DNA from: Marinobacter lipolyticus SM19
GTDB lineage: Bacteria > Pseudomonadota > Gammaproteobacteria > Pseudomonadales > Oleiphilaceae
Length of the DNA: 64,000 nucleotides
Reading direction: 5' to 3'
NCBI RefSeq assembly: GCF_000397065.2
Contig: NZ_KE007317.1
Span: 500,969-564,968, forward strand
Below are positions 1 to 8,307 of the stretch, one piece after another. Position numbers and translations under genes: made by a program. Under the pieces are notes generated by a model. The model searched no databases and had not been told where the DNA came from. It saw only the letters and a program-made list of their open reading frames with translations. The first letter of the stretch is position 1. Every line of letters starts with the position of its first letter.

Positions 1-909
1 TAACCCTGGATGGTCATTTAACATCTCCACGCCGTTTTCCCAATAAAGCAGCCTTTGTATCGATGTTTGGTCATCACCAGCAATCTGGAATCTATCTTTT
101 TGTTCCTGTGGAAGAAGCGTCCAAAGAATGGTGAACGCAATAATACACGACACGATAATCTTTGGTCTGAATATAGAGGATGCATTTAACAGTATCAATT
201 GTACCAACAACGCCAACTGGGCCCCCCGGGAACTTGCACCTAGAATAACCATAATAGCCGTCACAGGCATTAAGAGCAGAATGAAATATTGTATTTTGTT
301 AAGATTGGATTTTAATCCTTTAAAAAAAGCCCATGCCATAGGCCAGAAAACAAGCATCTGTATAGACAGTTCGCCAGAATTTTGGAAGAAGCCGGGCGGC
401 CCCATCAGGCCCCAGCCTGTGAAAGAAAAGCCACGCTGTGCCCAAGTAATCGATAACGACAGGGATAGCTTAAAGCTTGCAATAAAGAATATACAAAGAA
501 ATATAAACAACCTTTTTTCTGTATTTACAATATTTATTATCAAAAAATAAATTATCAGCCAGCTATAAAAATTCTCTAAATTGTTATAAGAAATCGATGG
601 AGAGTACGCAAAAATGCTTGAAATTAATATTAGAGAAAAAAACAAAACCAACCAAACGTTAAATTTCGCTGCAACCCAGCGTACGCTTTTGTCCATGAAG
701 CACCCAAACAACGCCCCTAATAGCGCTATCTGTGCCCAAGGAAGAAAATCTAGTATCGGATATATGGATTGTGGACGTACGTATTCAAGAAAAAAATAAA
801 AACAAATCATCCAAAAGGCAAGCGTTTCCGACCTGAAGTAACGCCACATACTGGAGATATTTAAATGGTAGAATGTCTGGATTGAAAAATCTTTTCTATA
901 TCTAACCAC
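1..909 (-). CDS. O-antigen ligase / polymerase-like membrane protein, partial
   Basis: The reading frame is open from 909 to the left edge (303 codons, no stop), so the C-terminus is missing. The product is strongly hydrophobic with repeated membrane segments. Its early EYVRPQSIYP and DFLPWAQ stretches resemble the O-ligase-like proteins that accompany exosortase A. The visible end (YWENGVEMLNDHPGL) fits the start of the Wzy_C periplasmic region, which joins or polymerises lipid-linked glycans. I chose the GTG at 909, which overlaps the phosphatase stop by 8 bases; an ATG at 849 is the alternative. The DNA is visibly richer in A+T than the rest of the cluster, as is common for polymerase/ligase genes of exchanged polysaccharide loci. 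Family assignment is fairly sure; the exact acceptor is unknown. Confidence 0.75.
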   Translation of the reverse strand, partial: MVRYRKDFSIQTFYHLNISSMWRYFRSETLAFWMICFYFFLEYVRPQSIYPILDFLPWAQIALLGALFGCFMDKSVRWVAAKFNVWLVLFFSLILISSIFAYSPSISYNNLENFYSWLIIYFLIINIVNTEKRLFIFLCIFFIASFKLSLSLSITWAQRGFSFTGWGLMGPPGFFQNSGELSIQMLVFWPMAWAFFKGLKSNLNKIQYFILLLMPVTAIMVILGASSRGAQLALLVQLILLNASSIFRPKIIVSCIIAFTILWTLLPQEQKDRFQIAGDDQTSIQRLLYWENGVEMLNDHPGL

Positions 910-1438
910 AAATCCCCCGAACGGCTTCCATCACCTTACCTTCGCAACGAGTGAAAAACTCATCACAACAATTGAATGGGTCATGAATATAGGGAATGGG
1001 GGTCCTGCAATAACTACCTGCAAGTAGGACGGGGAAATTGCGGTCCACTTTCCCACGGAAGGAAGATATATGGGATGGTTCCATAACAACAATGAAATCA
1101 GTGTCCCGGAATTCGAAATTACGTACATTCACAGTTCTATGTCTATCGAGCGTGAGCCCATGCGCTCTGGCAAACTGGATTGCTCTGGGATCCGCAGGAA
1201 AACCGTCACCACAATTTAACCCACAGGAAGCGGCTTGTTTGCCAAGGCTACGGGCGTACACCTCTGCCAAAGGGCTGCGGCAAATATTTCCACTACAGAT
1301 GAAAACCAGCCGCTGAAAGTTCTCCGGCATCACATTGGAAAATCGCCGATAGGCTCCAATTTGCGCCAGAAACGAGTGGCCGAGAAATCGGACAAATCCA
1401 TTTTTTGATCCAAACCGCTCATATACCAACCGGTTCAA
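902..1438 (-). CDS. low-molecular-weight protein tyrosine phosphatase (Wzb-like)
   Basis: A 178-residue cytoplasmic phosphatase. The P-loop CSGNICRS begins at C48 and fits CX5R with R54. The general-acid motif is HDPF (D153-P154). In polysaccharide loci such enzymes dephosphorylate the BY-kinase that controls chain length. The first 40 or so residues precede the usual start of the fold. The start is a TTG at 1438 with a good GGGAG ribosome site about 8 bases upstream; the internal ATG at 1330 has no such site, so I keep the long form. It overlaps the downstream ligase gene by 8 bases, implying coupled translation. The CpsD-like protein in the same cluster has lost its P-loop lysine, so the phosphatase substrate here is not obvious. 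Confidence 0.85.
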   Translation of the reverse strand: MNRLVYERFGSKNGFVRFLGHSFLAQIGAYRRFSNVMPENFQRLVFICSGNICRSPLAEVYARSLGKQAASCGLNCGDGFPADPRAIQFARAHGLTLDRHRTVNVRNFEFRDTDFIVVMEPSHISSFRGKVDRNFPVLLAGSYCRTPIPYIHDPFNCCDEFFTRCEGKVMEAVRGICG

Positions 1439-1572
1439 AGAATAATCTCCCTATTACTGGCAATGTCCACCCTGATCAATTTTGGTGCCATCTGTCATGC
1501 CATGTGCCTCTCATCTGGGTGAGTGGTCACGCTCCCGAGGCATTCTTCCATTACTCCTCAGGCAATACGCTC

Positions 1573-1600
1573 TTGTGATTCTAGATCACTGCGATAGAAT
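1573..1600 (+). promoter_or_regulatory. possible promoter for the ATP-grasp gene
   Basis: TTGTGA at 1573-1578 and TAGAAT at 1595-1600 are separated by 16 bases, about 60 bases before the ATP-grasp start. The spacer overlaps an imperfect palindrome (GTGAT TCTAG ATCAC). It resembles a CRP half-site pair but has one base too many between the arms. This is a pattern match only. Confidence 0.35.
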
Positions 1601-1658
1601 TTACTCTGGTTATGCACGATAATCGAGTCACCATTATTAAAGTTGCGACAGGCGCAGG

Positions 1659-2846
1659 ATGTTGCCACCCATGGAACCCAGAATTCTGGTGCTGGACGGA
1701 AACCAGCGTGCATCACTCGCAGCAGTGCGATCTCTCGGATCCAAAGGCCTCTGGGTCGCAGTTGGCGAAAGTTCAGAAGCGTCTCTTGCCGGTGTTTCCC
1801 GATTCTGCAGAACCACCCTTACCTATCCAGATCCCTTCAGCTCTCCCAGGTTGTTTTTTGAGGAGCTCCGGCAACAAATTCTGGAGCTTGGAATTTCCTT
1901 TCTCCTTCCCATCACTGAAGCCACTACTTATGTCCTCTTACGGTATCGTGATGAGCTTCCTGAACAGGTGATCCTCCCCTTCCCCGATGGCCAGACTGTT
2001 GAGCAGTTCGCGAACAAGAATGAGTTGTTCAAGCTGGCAAAGGAGCTGAATGTACCCGTACCTGAGACAATATTCTGTCTCTCCCTCGATGATGGGTTAA
2101 AGGCGCTGGATAACATTGATAGCTACCCGCTGGTTTTAAAGCCTTATAAGTCTAAAATTTTGCAGCAGGATTCCATTCTGTCAACACAAGTGTCGGTTGT
2201 CCGGTCCAGGGAAGAAGCAAAAGCCGTTTTGGCGAAATACCCCTACTTTGATTTCCCATTCACCCTGCAGTCGTTCATAGAGGGAAGTGGCCAAGGTATC
2301 TTCGCCTTGTTTGATCATGGCGAACCGGTGTGTTACTTCGCCCACAAAAGGCTCAGGGAAAAACCACCCGGTGGTGGCGTGAGCGTGTTGAGCGAATCGG
2401 CTCCTGTAAATCAACAGCTCAAGGATTCTGCGGATAAGCTTCTTCGATCCGTCCGATGGCATGGTGTGGCTATGGTCGAGTTTCGGGTGGCTGCGGATGG
2501 CACTGGCTATCTGATGGAAGTAAATCCCAGGTTCTGGGGGTCATTACAGCTGGCTATCGATTCCGGTATCGATTTCCCCTGGTTGCTTTACTTAATCAGT
2601 ATCGGAAAATCGGTTCCTCAAACGGGCTGGCAGCATCGGCGAATGCGCTGGCTGCTGGGTGATCTGGACAGGCTGTACCTTGTGCTGAAGGCGCCAGCCT
2701 CTACCTACTCGATGACCGAGAAACTCATAGAAATCCTGCGCTTTATGACACCAGGCCCAAGAACCCGACATGAAGTTAACCGATGGCATGACCTCAGACC
2801 GTTCTGGTTCGAACTGAAGCAATACATACTTGCGCTCAGGCGTTGA
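1659..2846 (+). CDS. ATP-grasp domain protein of the polysaccharide cluster
   Basis: A 395-residue protein with an ATP-grasp fold. Residues of about 1-110 form a Rossmann-like preATP-grasp domain (RILVLDGNQRASLAAVRSL). An ATP-binding lysine segment LKPYKSK follows near residue 165, and the metal-binding signature MEVNPRFWGS lies near 285. ATP-grasp enzymes activate a carboxylate as acyl phosphate for ligation to an amine or thiol; the substrate cannot be read here. It is the only gene of the polysaccharide region on the plus strand and is transcribed divergently from the phosphatase and ligase genes. The start could be the ATG at 1659 or at 1671. A role in building or attaching a sugar-linked amide is only inference. 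Confidence 0.75.
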   Translation: MLPPMEPRILVLDGNQRASLAAVRSLGSKGLWVAVGESSEASLAGVSRFCRTTLTYPDPFSSPRLFFEELRQQILELGISFLLPITEATTYVLLRYRDELPEQVILPFPDGQTVEQFANKNELFKLAKELNVPVPETIFCLSLDDGLKALDNIDSYPLVLKPYKSKILQQDSILSTQVSVVRSREEAKAVLAKYPYFDFPFTLQSFIEGSGQGIFALFDHGEPVCYFAHKRLREKPPGGGVSVLSESAPVNQQLKDSADKLLRSVRWHGVAMVEFRVAADGTGYLMEVNPRFWGSLQLAIDSGIDFPWLLYLISIGKSVPQTGWQHRRMRWLLGDLDRLYLVLKAPASTYSMTEKLIEILRFMTPGPRTRHEVNRWHDLRPFWFELKQYILALRR

Positions 2847-2859
2847 CGTTCACTCAACG
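2841..2859. terminator. hairpin spanning two convergent stop codons
   Basis: CGTTGA (2841-2846) and TCAACG (2854-2859) are perfect inverted arms around a 7-base loop. The left arm carries the ATP-grasp TGA stop and the right arm carries the stop of the convergent deacetylase. No T-run follows on either strand, so terminator function is uncertain. Confidence 0.35.
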
Positions 2860-3897
2860 GGATGGAAAAGAACTGACTGGCAATGGGGAATGATGGGTTC
2901 TCCAATCATTCAGTGCTTCGAATCGATTGACGATTTGCAGGAATTTGTCCGTATTCCCTGGCAGAGAAAATCGCGCAAGCTCGTAGTGGTCCTGCCCGCG
3001 CCGGACATAATCGGAAACCGTATTGAACGCCATTTTGAACCCTGCTTTTTTGAGTTCCTCTATATCTACACTGTCGTAATCTGAAAGACGTCCCGTTGGG
3101 TAGGCAAATACATCTGGCAGATACCCCAGTTCGCTTTTGGTTCGTCTGAGGGATTCATTAATCTCATGATGCTTTTCTTGCGTAGAAAGCGTTGCAAGAA
3201 TCCGGTGTGAACAGGTATGAGGGTAAACACCATGCCCCCTTGCGCGTAAGGACCTCGCTTCGTCCCAGGACATCGGTCGATACTCTGGAGGTATGTCGGT
3301 AGGGAACTCAACGCCCAGCTTTTTGTACAGCTCTGTCCTGAGCCAGTCATAAATATGTTCCTGGTGTTCGGATTTCAGGGCATTTCTGACTTCTCGGGCC
3401 TTCTGTCTCACGGTATCGGCCGACAGGTTGACTGAATACATCTCGCCAGAGGGAAGCCGGATATCGGCGTGACGGATACCCGTATGATGGAGTGCGTAGG
3501 TGATCTGGTCGTCCCAGGGCCAGAGTTCCCGATCCAACAAGCCGGTAATAACAAAGAAGTTCAAGGGGAAACGAAACTCGTCAAATACGCTGGCAGCCAC
3601 ATCGTGATGATCATAAAAACCGTCATCAATGGTGAACATAACTGACTTGGACGGGATCTCATCCCCCTCGTCGAGCACCCGCCATAGATCATCCATCGAG
3701 AGCACGTGATAATCGCGGCTGGCAAGGTAATCTAAATAGCTCCGCAAAGTATCCGCAGGCAGTGCGCCCGCGAGGTCGGATTTACCTTCCATGACCCGGT
3801 GAAGCATAAAAACAGGCAAACGTTCCGGGCAGAGAAAACGGTACAGACCGGTTTCACCCAAAAGGTTTGCCAACTTAACCAGAACAGACTTCACCAT
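2854..3897 (-). CDS. polysaccharide deacetylase family protein (NodB-type)
   Basis: A 347-residue protein with a NodB homology domain. The metal/catalytic motif TIDDGF lies near residue 88 and the second motif HTCSHRILATLS near 226; these supply the Asp-Asp and His-x3-His set used to remove N- or O-acetyl groups from polysaccharides. No signal peptide is obvious; the N-terminus (MVKSVLVKLANLLGETGLYR) looks amphipathic. The start has a GGAGG site 5 bases upstream. This is the second deacetylase of the cluster and is distinct from the one at 7398-8267. It could trim acetyl groups from the exported glycan or from a lipid-linked intermediate. Confidence 0.85.
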   Translation of the reverse strand: MVKSVLVKLANLLGETGLYRFLCPERLPVFMLHRVMEGKSDLAGALPADTLRSYLDYLASRDYHVLSMDDLWRVLDEGDEIPSKSVMFTIDDGFYDHHDVAASVFDEFRFPLNFFVITGLLDRELWPWDDQITYALHHTGIRHADIRLPSGEMYSVNLSADTVRQKAREVRNALKSEHQEHIYDWLRTELYKKLGVEFPTDIPPEYRPMSWDEARSLRARGHGVYPHTCSHRILATLSTQEKHHEINESLRRTKSELGYLPDVFAYPTGRLSDYDSVDIEELKKAGFKMAFNTVSDYVRRGQDHYELARFSLPGNTDKFLQIVNRFEALNDWRTHHSPLPVSSFPSR

Positions 3898-3954
3898 CCC
3901 GCCTCCCTGATCGGAAATGTCGAAGAGTTCCCTCTTGCTGCCGATACTGACAGC

Positions 3955-5076
3955 TTAACGCGTCGTTAAACTCTGGTAGAGCCCGAAGTAGGCCTGAAGC
4001 ATAGTCGCCAGACTAAACCGGTCATAAGCTGCTTTACGGGCTCTCTCCGTAACCTCCTTTTGCAAGACAGTTCTTTTAAGATTCAGTATTGCAGTCACAA
4101 TTGCATCAGGGTCCTTTATTGGAATGAGAAGACCGGTCTCTCCATCCACGATGATCTCTTCTGGCCCGCCGCTCCGCGTTGCAATCACTGGCACGCCCGC
4201 CATCATGGCCTCCACAGTGGAGATGGAGAAGCCCTCCGATACCGACGGTAAAAGAAAAATGTCAGCCTGCTTGAGGACATCGGCCACATCCTTTCGAAAC
4301 CCGAGCCAGTGAATGTTTGGCTGCCGGGGGGCCGCAGCAATCCGGGCTTTCAGTTTATCGAACAACACTTCCCGCTGATGGCCTACCACAACAAAGTGTG
4401 TATTTGTATCCACCTCTGCCATTTTCACTGCCGCATCAACGAGATACTCGTACCCCTTGGCCGGACGGATATTACCGACTGAAACCACAAGCGTCGCGTC
4501 CCTGGGCAGCCCCAGCTCAGCCCTCAAAGCCGTGGTCGAACCACGACTGAATCGCTCCGGATTAACACCATTGTAGATCAGTTTTAGCTTATGTTTCGGT
4601 AAAGGGCTGCGATCCGCGAGTTCATCCTGCAGCCGTCTGGAAACGCAGACAATGGATGATGCCCCCCAGCCTATGATGGAAAACTTTGCACGAAGAAACC
4701 TTTCGCCAGCAGCGACGTCCACCGCCCCATGAAACGTGGCTATCATGGGGGTTCGGCATAGGAGTGCAAGCAGTGCGCCATAGACGTTAGACCCGAGGAG
4801 ATGCGCGTGAATCAGGTCCACCTGCTCGCTCTTGAGAATATGCCTCAAGGTTCTGATGTACCCGAGGTTAAAGCTGCCTTTGGAGTCGATGGTATGGGGA
4901 GTAATACCGAGGCTGCGTACCTGGTCGGCCACCCAGCCTTCTCCACGCAATACCACAACATTCCGAAACTCCGTTTCCTCCAGTTTGTTCAATAAACTGA
5001 TGAAAACAGTTTCTGCTCCACCCGGTCCGGTGGTATCAATAAGATGGAGAATGGTTTTCCCGGCGGTCCCTGTCAT
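3955..5076 (-). CDS. GT4 family glycosyltransferase
   Basis: A 373-residue cytoplasmic glycosyltransferase with GT-B fold. The N-terminal acceptor domain begins HLIDTTGPGGAETVF. The C-terminal donor domain contains YNGVNPERF, VSVGNIRPAKGYEYL and the nucleotide-sugar motif PSVSEGFSISTVEAMMAGVPV (EX7E pattern), all typical of GT4. It adds a sugar from a nucleotide donor to the growing lipid-linked repeat unit; donor and linkage are not predictable. It follows the CelD-like acyltransferase gene by 7 bases on the same strand, so the two are almost certainly co-transcribed. It resembles the transferases that accompany exosortase-A loci. Confidence 0.88.
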   Translation of the reverse strand: MTGTAGKTILHLIDTTGPGGAETVFISLLNKLEETEFRNVVVLRGEGWVADQVRSLGITPHTIDSKGSFNLGYIRTLRHILKSEQVDLIHAHLLGSNVYGALLALLCRTPMIATFHGAVDVAAGERFLRAKFSIIGWGASSIVCVSRRLQDELADRSPLPKHKLKLIYNGVNPERFSRGSTTALRAELGLPRDATLVVSVGNIRPAKGYEYLVDAAVKMAEVDTNTHFVVVGHQREVLFDKLKARIAAAPRQPNIHWLGFRKDVADVLKQADIFLLPSVSEGFSISTVEAMMAGVPVIATRSGGPEEIIVDGETGLLIPIKDPDAIVTAILNLKRTVLQKEVTERARKAAYDRFSLATMLQAYFGLYQSLTTR

Positions 5077-5083
5077 GCTTTTC

Positions 5084-6061
5084 TTACCCTCTCATCCAAT
5101 AAAGGGCTCTGAAGAGTACACTTTTTACCAGCATCACGGATATAAACTGGTAGCTTTCAGTCGCAAATCTTGATTTATAATTCTCGTTTTTACCTTCTCC
5201 CGCGAGGAAATCGAACCTTCGGGTAACAGGGCAACGGAAAGCTTCCTCAATGGCATATCCCAAGTGAAGCGATCCGAGTGACAGCTTCTTATGGAAATTT
5301 TCTTCAAACCCCGCCTGTATATTATAAACCACTCCGCAATAACGAACGTTGTACAGAACCGACACTACTTTACCGTTGCTTTGCAGAACTGATAGAAGTG
5401 GTTCTCCCTCTTCTTCCTCTATCCTTGAAAGGAACTTCATATGAAATTCCAGGCTCTTTTCTGCAACGCAGTTTTTATCCCACCTCACTCTATGAAATCG
5501 ATTCAGTGTCTGAAAAAAGAGTTCCGGGTTGCCCGGCCATAGGTTCTCCAGATGCACTTCCCCCAGGGATTCCAGAAGTTTCCTGCGATTATAGAGGCGC
5601 AGCCGGCTATTCACGCCCAGCGATGCAAGGTAATCCTTGAAGCTCCCCGTCGTTGTAACAGCATAACCATCATCCGATGCGTTAATTCGAAATGCCCAGC
5701 GATGAGTGGCGGCAATCGTTACCAGCGCAGATAATTCCTCTGACCCACAGAGCAAATCACTGAAGACTACTTCTGTCCAGGGGTACCCCTCCAATATCTG
5801 TTCCATCGCAACGATTAACGATGCTCCACTGAGGTCATCACCGAAAAACCTGTTATATTCGGTTCTGGGCGTTCTAAGCTCCCTATGGCTGGTTCCGACA
5901 AATTGCAGTGAACGGATCGGCAGCAGGCCTTTCCAACGGTATCTGGATTCATACAACCCGGAAACTTCACCGTCCCACTCGCGAATAAGCCGGAATTGTT
6001 TTTGCTGTCCCCAGGTTTCCCACCAGGCGCTTTGCCAGGCTTTCGTCTGGAAAAGACTCAT
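5084..6061 (-). CDS. GNAT-type acyltransferase, CelD/BcsL-like
   Basis: A 325-residue protein with the Acetyltransf_6 (CelD/BcsL) pattern. A loose N-terminal domain is followed by a GNAT-like core ending in DFLAGEGKNENYKSRFA, typical of the family. Such proteins transfer an acyl or aminoacyl group to sugars of secreted polysaccharides. The ATG at 6061 overlaps the stop of the upstream FemAB-like gene as TAATG, so the two products are probably made in a fixed ratio. The predicted location is cytoplasmic. The substrate is unknown; the pairing with a second acyltransferase suggests two modifications of one repeat unit. Confidence 0.75.
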   Translation of the reverse strand: MSLFQTKAWQSAWWETWGQQKQFRLIREWDGEVSGLYESRYRWKGLLPIRSLQFVGTSHRELRTPRTEYNRFFGDDLSGASLIVAMEQILEGYPWTEVVFSDLLCGSEELSALVTIAATHRWAFRINASDDGYAVTTTGSFKDYLASLGVNSRLRLYNRRKLLESLGEVHLENLWPGNPELFFQTLNRFHRVRWDKNCVAEKSLEFHMKFLSRIEEEEGEPLLSVLQSNGKVVSVLYNVRYCGVVYNIQAGFEENFHKKLSLGSLHLGYAIEEAFRCPVTRRFDFLAGEGKNENYKSRFATESYQFISVMLVKSVLFRALYWMRG

Positions 6062-7374
6062 TATGGTAATACCTTAACAACATGGGGACCAATCAGGTTG
6101 GCAACCCAAACCGGTAACCGCTGCCAGGCGGCGATCAGCAACTTGAACTTGGGGTTGTCCGGATTCAGTGCCGGAAGGCTCTTTCCTTGGGGCAACACAT
6201 AATCCCAGTACAGTTTAAGCGGTTGTGCTCCCCACTGCTGTTTGAAACGGTAGGTGCCGGCATCCCGACTACAACGCCCGAAATCAAATACGTCACAATT
6301 CTGCTGGATGGCATATTCCAGCATTCTCCAATACATAACCATGTTGATGGCTGAGTGGTTATACCGGCGCAACGTAGACGCCCAGGGCACTTCCATCCTG
6401 CCTCGATAACTGGTCAGGAAGGCGCAACCGGCTGCCTGACCATCAATTCGCGCAATCACCAGCCAAGCGTGTCCCTTCAGGCTGTTTAGCAGGTTCTGAA
6501 AAAACTCCCGGCCATACACAGGCGTTCCCAGGTCACGCATGTTCTCCGAGAACACCCGGTAGAATTCGCCCAGTAACTCCGGGCCTCCGATAGCGAACCC
6601 TGTCATTTCCCGTTCACCCCGACGGATTTGGGAGCGGAGTTTTGGTTGAAAGCTTCCCCACAATTGCTCGGTGTCATCCGGCAAAGGTAGCCAGAAGGTA
6701 ACTTTGTCTGTTTTCTGGGGCAGCCCCAAACCGTAATCCCGACCGAGCCGCATTTCCAGATGCTCGCTATCAAGAGTTTCCCGCCATTGGTCGGCGGCGT
6801 TTATCAGCATGTTGGCGACATCCCCGTTGTCAGCCAACACGCCACCGTAGTTAAAGTAGGGCATGGAAACGAGAAAGTTACCAAAGAAGCGACTACGGAG
6901 TTGAATAACCGGCAACACGCCCACCACTTGCGCATTACCATCCAACGCGCATAGGTAGCGGGTTCTGTGGCCGTAGGTGTTTTCAATAAAATCCGATATT
7001 ACAGGTCTATGCCATATCGAAGCGCCGGCGTGATGGTCAACATAGGCATCGGCAGCTGATTTCATAGCATCAGTGCAAGCTTCAACCCGGACGGGACCAC
7101 TGACCTGTTTATCAACAATAGCGGGAGGTATTTCGATGGGTGAAGGCGTCCACTTCTCAGGAGCCTGGCATTCATTAAGCTGTTTTTTGAGCTGCTTGCT
7201 GAGTTTTTTGATTTCAGCAGATACCTGTCGCAAATCCGTAATCAGGTTTTCCGGGCTCTCTCCGCACTTGCGAGCATTTCCCACCTGGCGACTGAGTCGA
7301 CCCTTTATGCTTTTGAGCTGTTCTAGCCGGGCTTTGGAGCTTTCCAGGCTGGTGGTAGGTACTTCCATTGCCAT
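6061..7374 (-). CDS. FemAB-family protein associated with XrtA-type polysaccharide loci
   Basis: A 437-residue protein from the ATG at 7374, chosen because an AAGGAT site lies 6 bases upstream; a longer frame to 7500 would overlap the preceding deacetylase. Residues of about 1-65 form a charged coiled coil (LEQLKSIKGRLSRQV and KKLSKQLKKQL). The rest is a double GNAT/FemAB fold with FQPKLRSQIRRGEREMTG, RMEVPWASTLRRYNHSAIN and FDFGRCSRDAGTYRFKQQWG near the end. FemAB proteins add amino acids from aminoacyl-tRNA in peptidoglycan synthesis; the polysaccharide-linked subgroup is thought to modify the glycan. It shares TAATG with the next gene. Confidence 0.82.
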   Translation of the reverse strand: MAMEVPTTSLESSKARLEQLKSIKGRLSRQVGNARKCGESPENLITDLRQVSAEIKKLSKQLKKQLNECQAPEKWTPSPIEIPPAIVDKQVSGPVRVEACTDAMKSAADAYVDHHAGASIWHRPVISDFIENTYGHRTRYLCALDGNAQVVGVLPVIQLRSRFFGNFLVSMPYFNYGGVLADNGDVANMLINAADQWRETLDSEHLEMRLGRDYGLGLPQKTDKVTFWLPLPDDTEQLWGSFQPKLRSQIRRGEREMTGFAIGGPELLGEFYRVFSENMRDLGTPVYGREFFQNLLNSLKGHAWLVIARIDGQAAGCAFLTSYRGRMEVPWASTLRRYNHSAINMVMYWRMLEYAIQQNCDVFDFGRCSRDAGTYRFKQQWGAQPLKLYWDYVLPQGKSLPALNPDNPKFKLLIAAWQRLPVWVANLIGPHVVKVLP

Positions 7375-7397
7375 TTCACTATCCTTAAAAACAGCGC

Positions 7398-8267
7398 TTA
7401 AACGGCCACAGCCTTTGGGGATATATGGACGCCTGAAAGGGCATCCGATACAGAACCAAAGCGGAAATCCCCAAGTAACCCCTCTAAACGGCTCATGCAC
7501 TTATCAAGATTGTTATAGTGCCGGAAACGAGACAAGGCTTTGACTTTCAACCGCGGCTGTTCCGTATCAATTTCCCATGGGTGCAGGTAAAAAATAAACG
7601 GCTGCCCTGCCCTGTTGATTCTCCCGAGCCCCCAACGGCTTAACCAATAAGGGTAGAGACGGAAATAGCCGCCACCCGCGATGGGCAACCGGTATTGTCC
7701 GATCGGGCAGGTAGATAAAGGGAACTCTGTGAGCGTTCCACCATTAGGGGCCTCAAGCAGGTAAGGTCCGTATGGCGTCCCGGGCATGCCATAGCGATCA
7801 TGGTGGACAGGGAATATGGAGGAGTCCCATGTGAATCCTTCTTCACACAGAATATCCAGGGCCCACCGGGATCGGGCTGTAATGGAGTAGCTAGCTGCTC
7901 GATAACCTGTGACAGATTCCCCGATGATGTCTTCCAGAATCTGTTTTGATTTTCGTGTTTCTTCCCGAAAAACCTCTGGCGATTGGTTATAGATAAGCTG
8001 GTGGCTGTAACCATGGCTGGCTATTTCGTGGCCAGCGTCCCTTATCCGTCGAACCAACGCCGGAGAACGCTCTGCAACCCAACCAAGGGTAAAAAAAGTT
8101 GCCCTGACGTTACGGTGGTCAAAAAGTGCCAACAAGCGATCGGTGTTGTTGTCGACGCGGTACTCCATGGAAGCCCAATCGTCGCGACTTACCGCTTCCG
8201 CCAGTGCCGCAACCTGGAAGTAGTCCTCAACATCAACTGTGAGGGCATTCGTGATCGATGGTTTCAT
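7398..8267 (-). CDS. XrtA-associated polysaccharide deacetylase
   Basis: A 289-residue NodB-domain protein very close in pattern to the deacetylase subgroup found with exosortase A. TVDVEDYFQV is near residue 10, where the DVED takes the place of the usual TFDDG. HEIASHGYSHQLIY supplies the metal-binding H-x3-H, RAASYSIT follows, and FYLHPWEID lies near residue 227. There is no signal peptide. It probably removes acetyl groups from the lipid-linked or nascent glycan. It lies between the barrel protein and the FemAB gene, with 23 bases to the latter. Confidence in the family is high; in the substrate it is low. Confidence 0.88.
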   Translation of the reverse strand: MKPSITNALTVDVEDYFQVAALAEAVSRDDWASMEYRVDNNTDRLLALFDHRNVRATFFTLGWVAERSPALVRRIRDAGHEIASHGYSHQLIYNQSPEVFREETRKSKQILEDIIGESVTGYRAASYSITARSRWALDILCEEGFTWDSSIFPVHHDRYGMPGTPYGPYLLEAPNGGTLTEFPLSTCPIGQYRLPIAGGGYFRLYPYWLSRWGLGRINRAGQPFIFYLHPWEIDTEQPRLKVKALSRFRHYNNLDKCMSRLEGLLGDFRFGSVSDALSGVHISPKAVAV

Positions 8268-8307
8268 GGCGTTTATCCCTGCCTGTCGAATCCTGAGCTT
8301 TCCCGCT

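Noticed and set aside
128..799. two plus-strand frames in the first 800 bases
   Set aside because: They are opposite the continuous O-ligase-like frame on the minus strand, which has membrane segments and family motifs.
1574..1590. CRP-like palindrome before the ATP-grasp gene
   Set aside because: The arms TGTGA and TCAC(T) are separated by 7 rather than 6 bases, and the right arm is incomplete.
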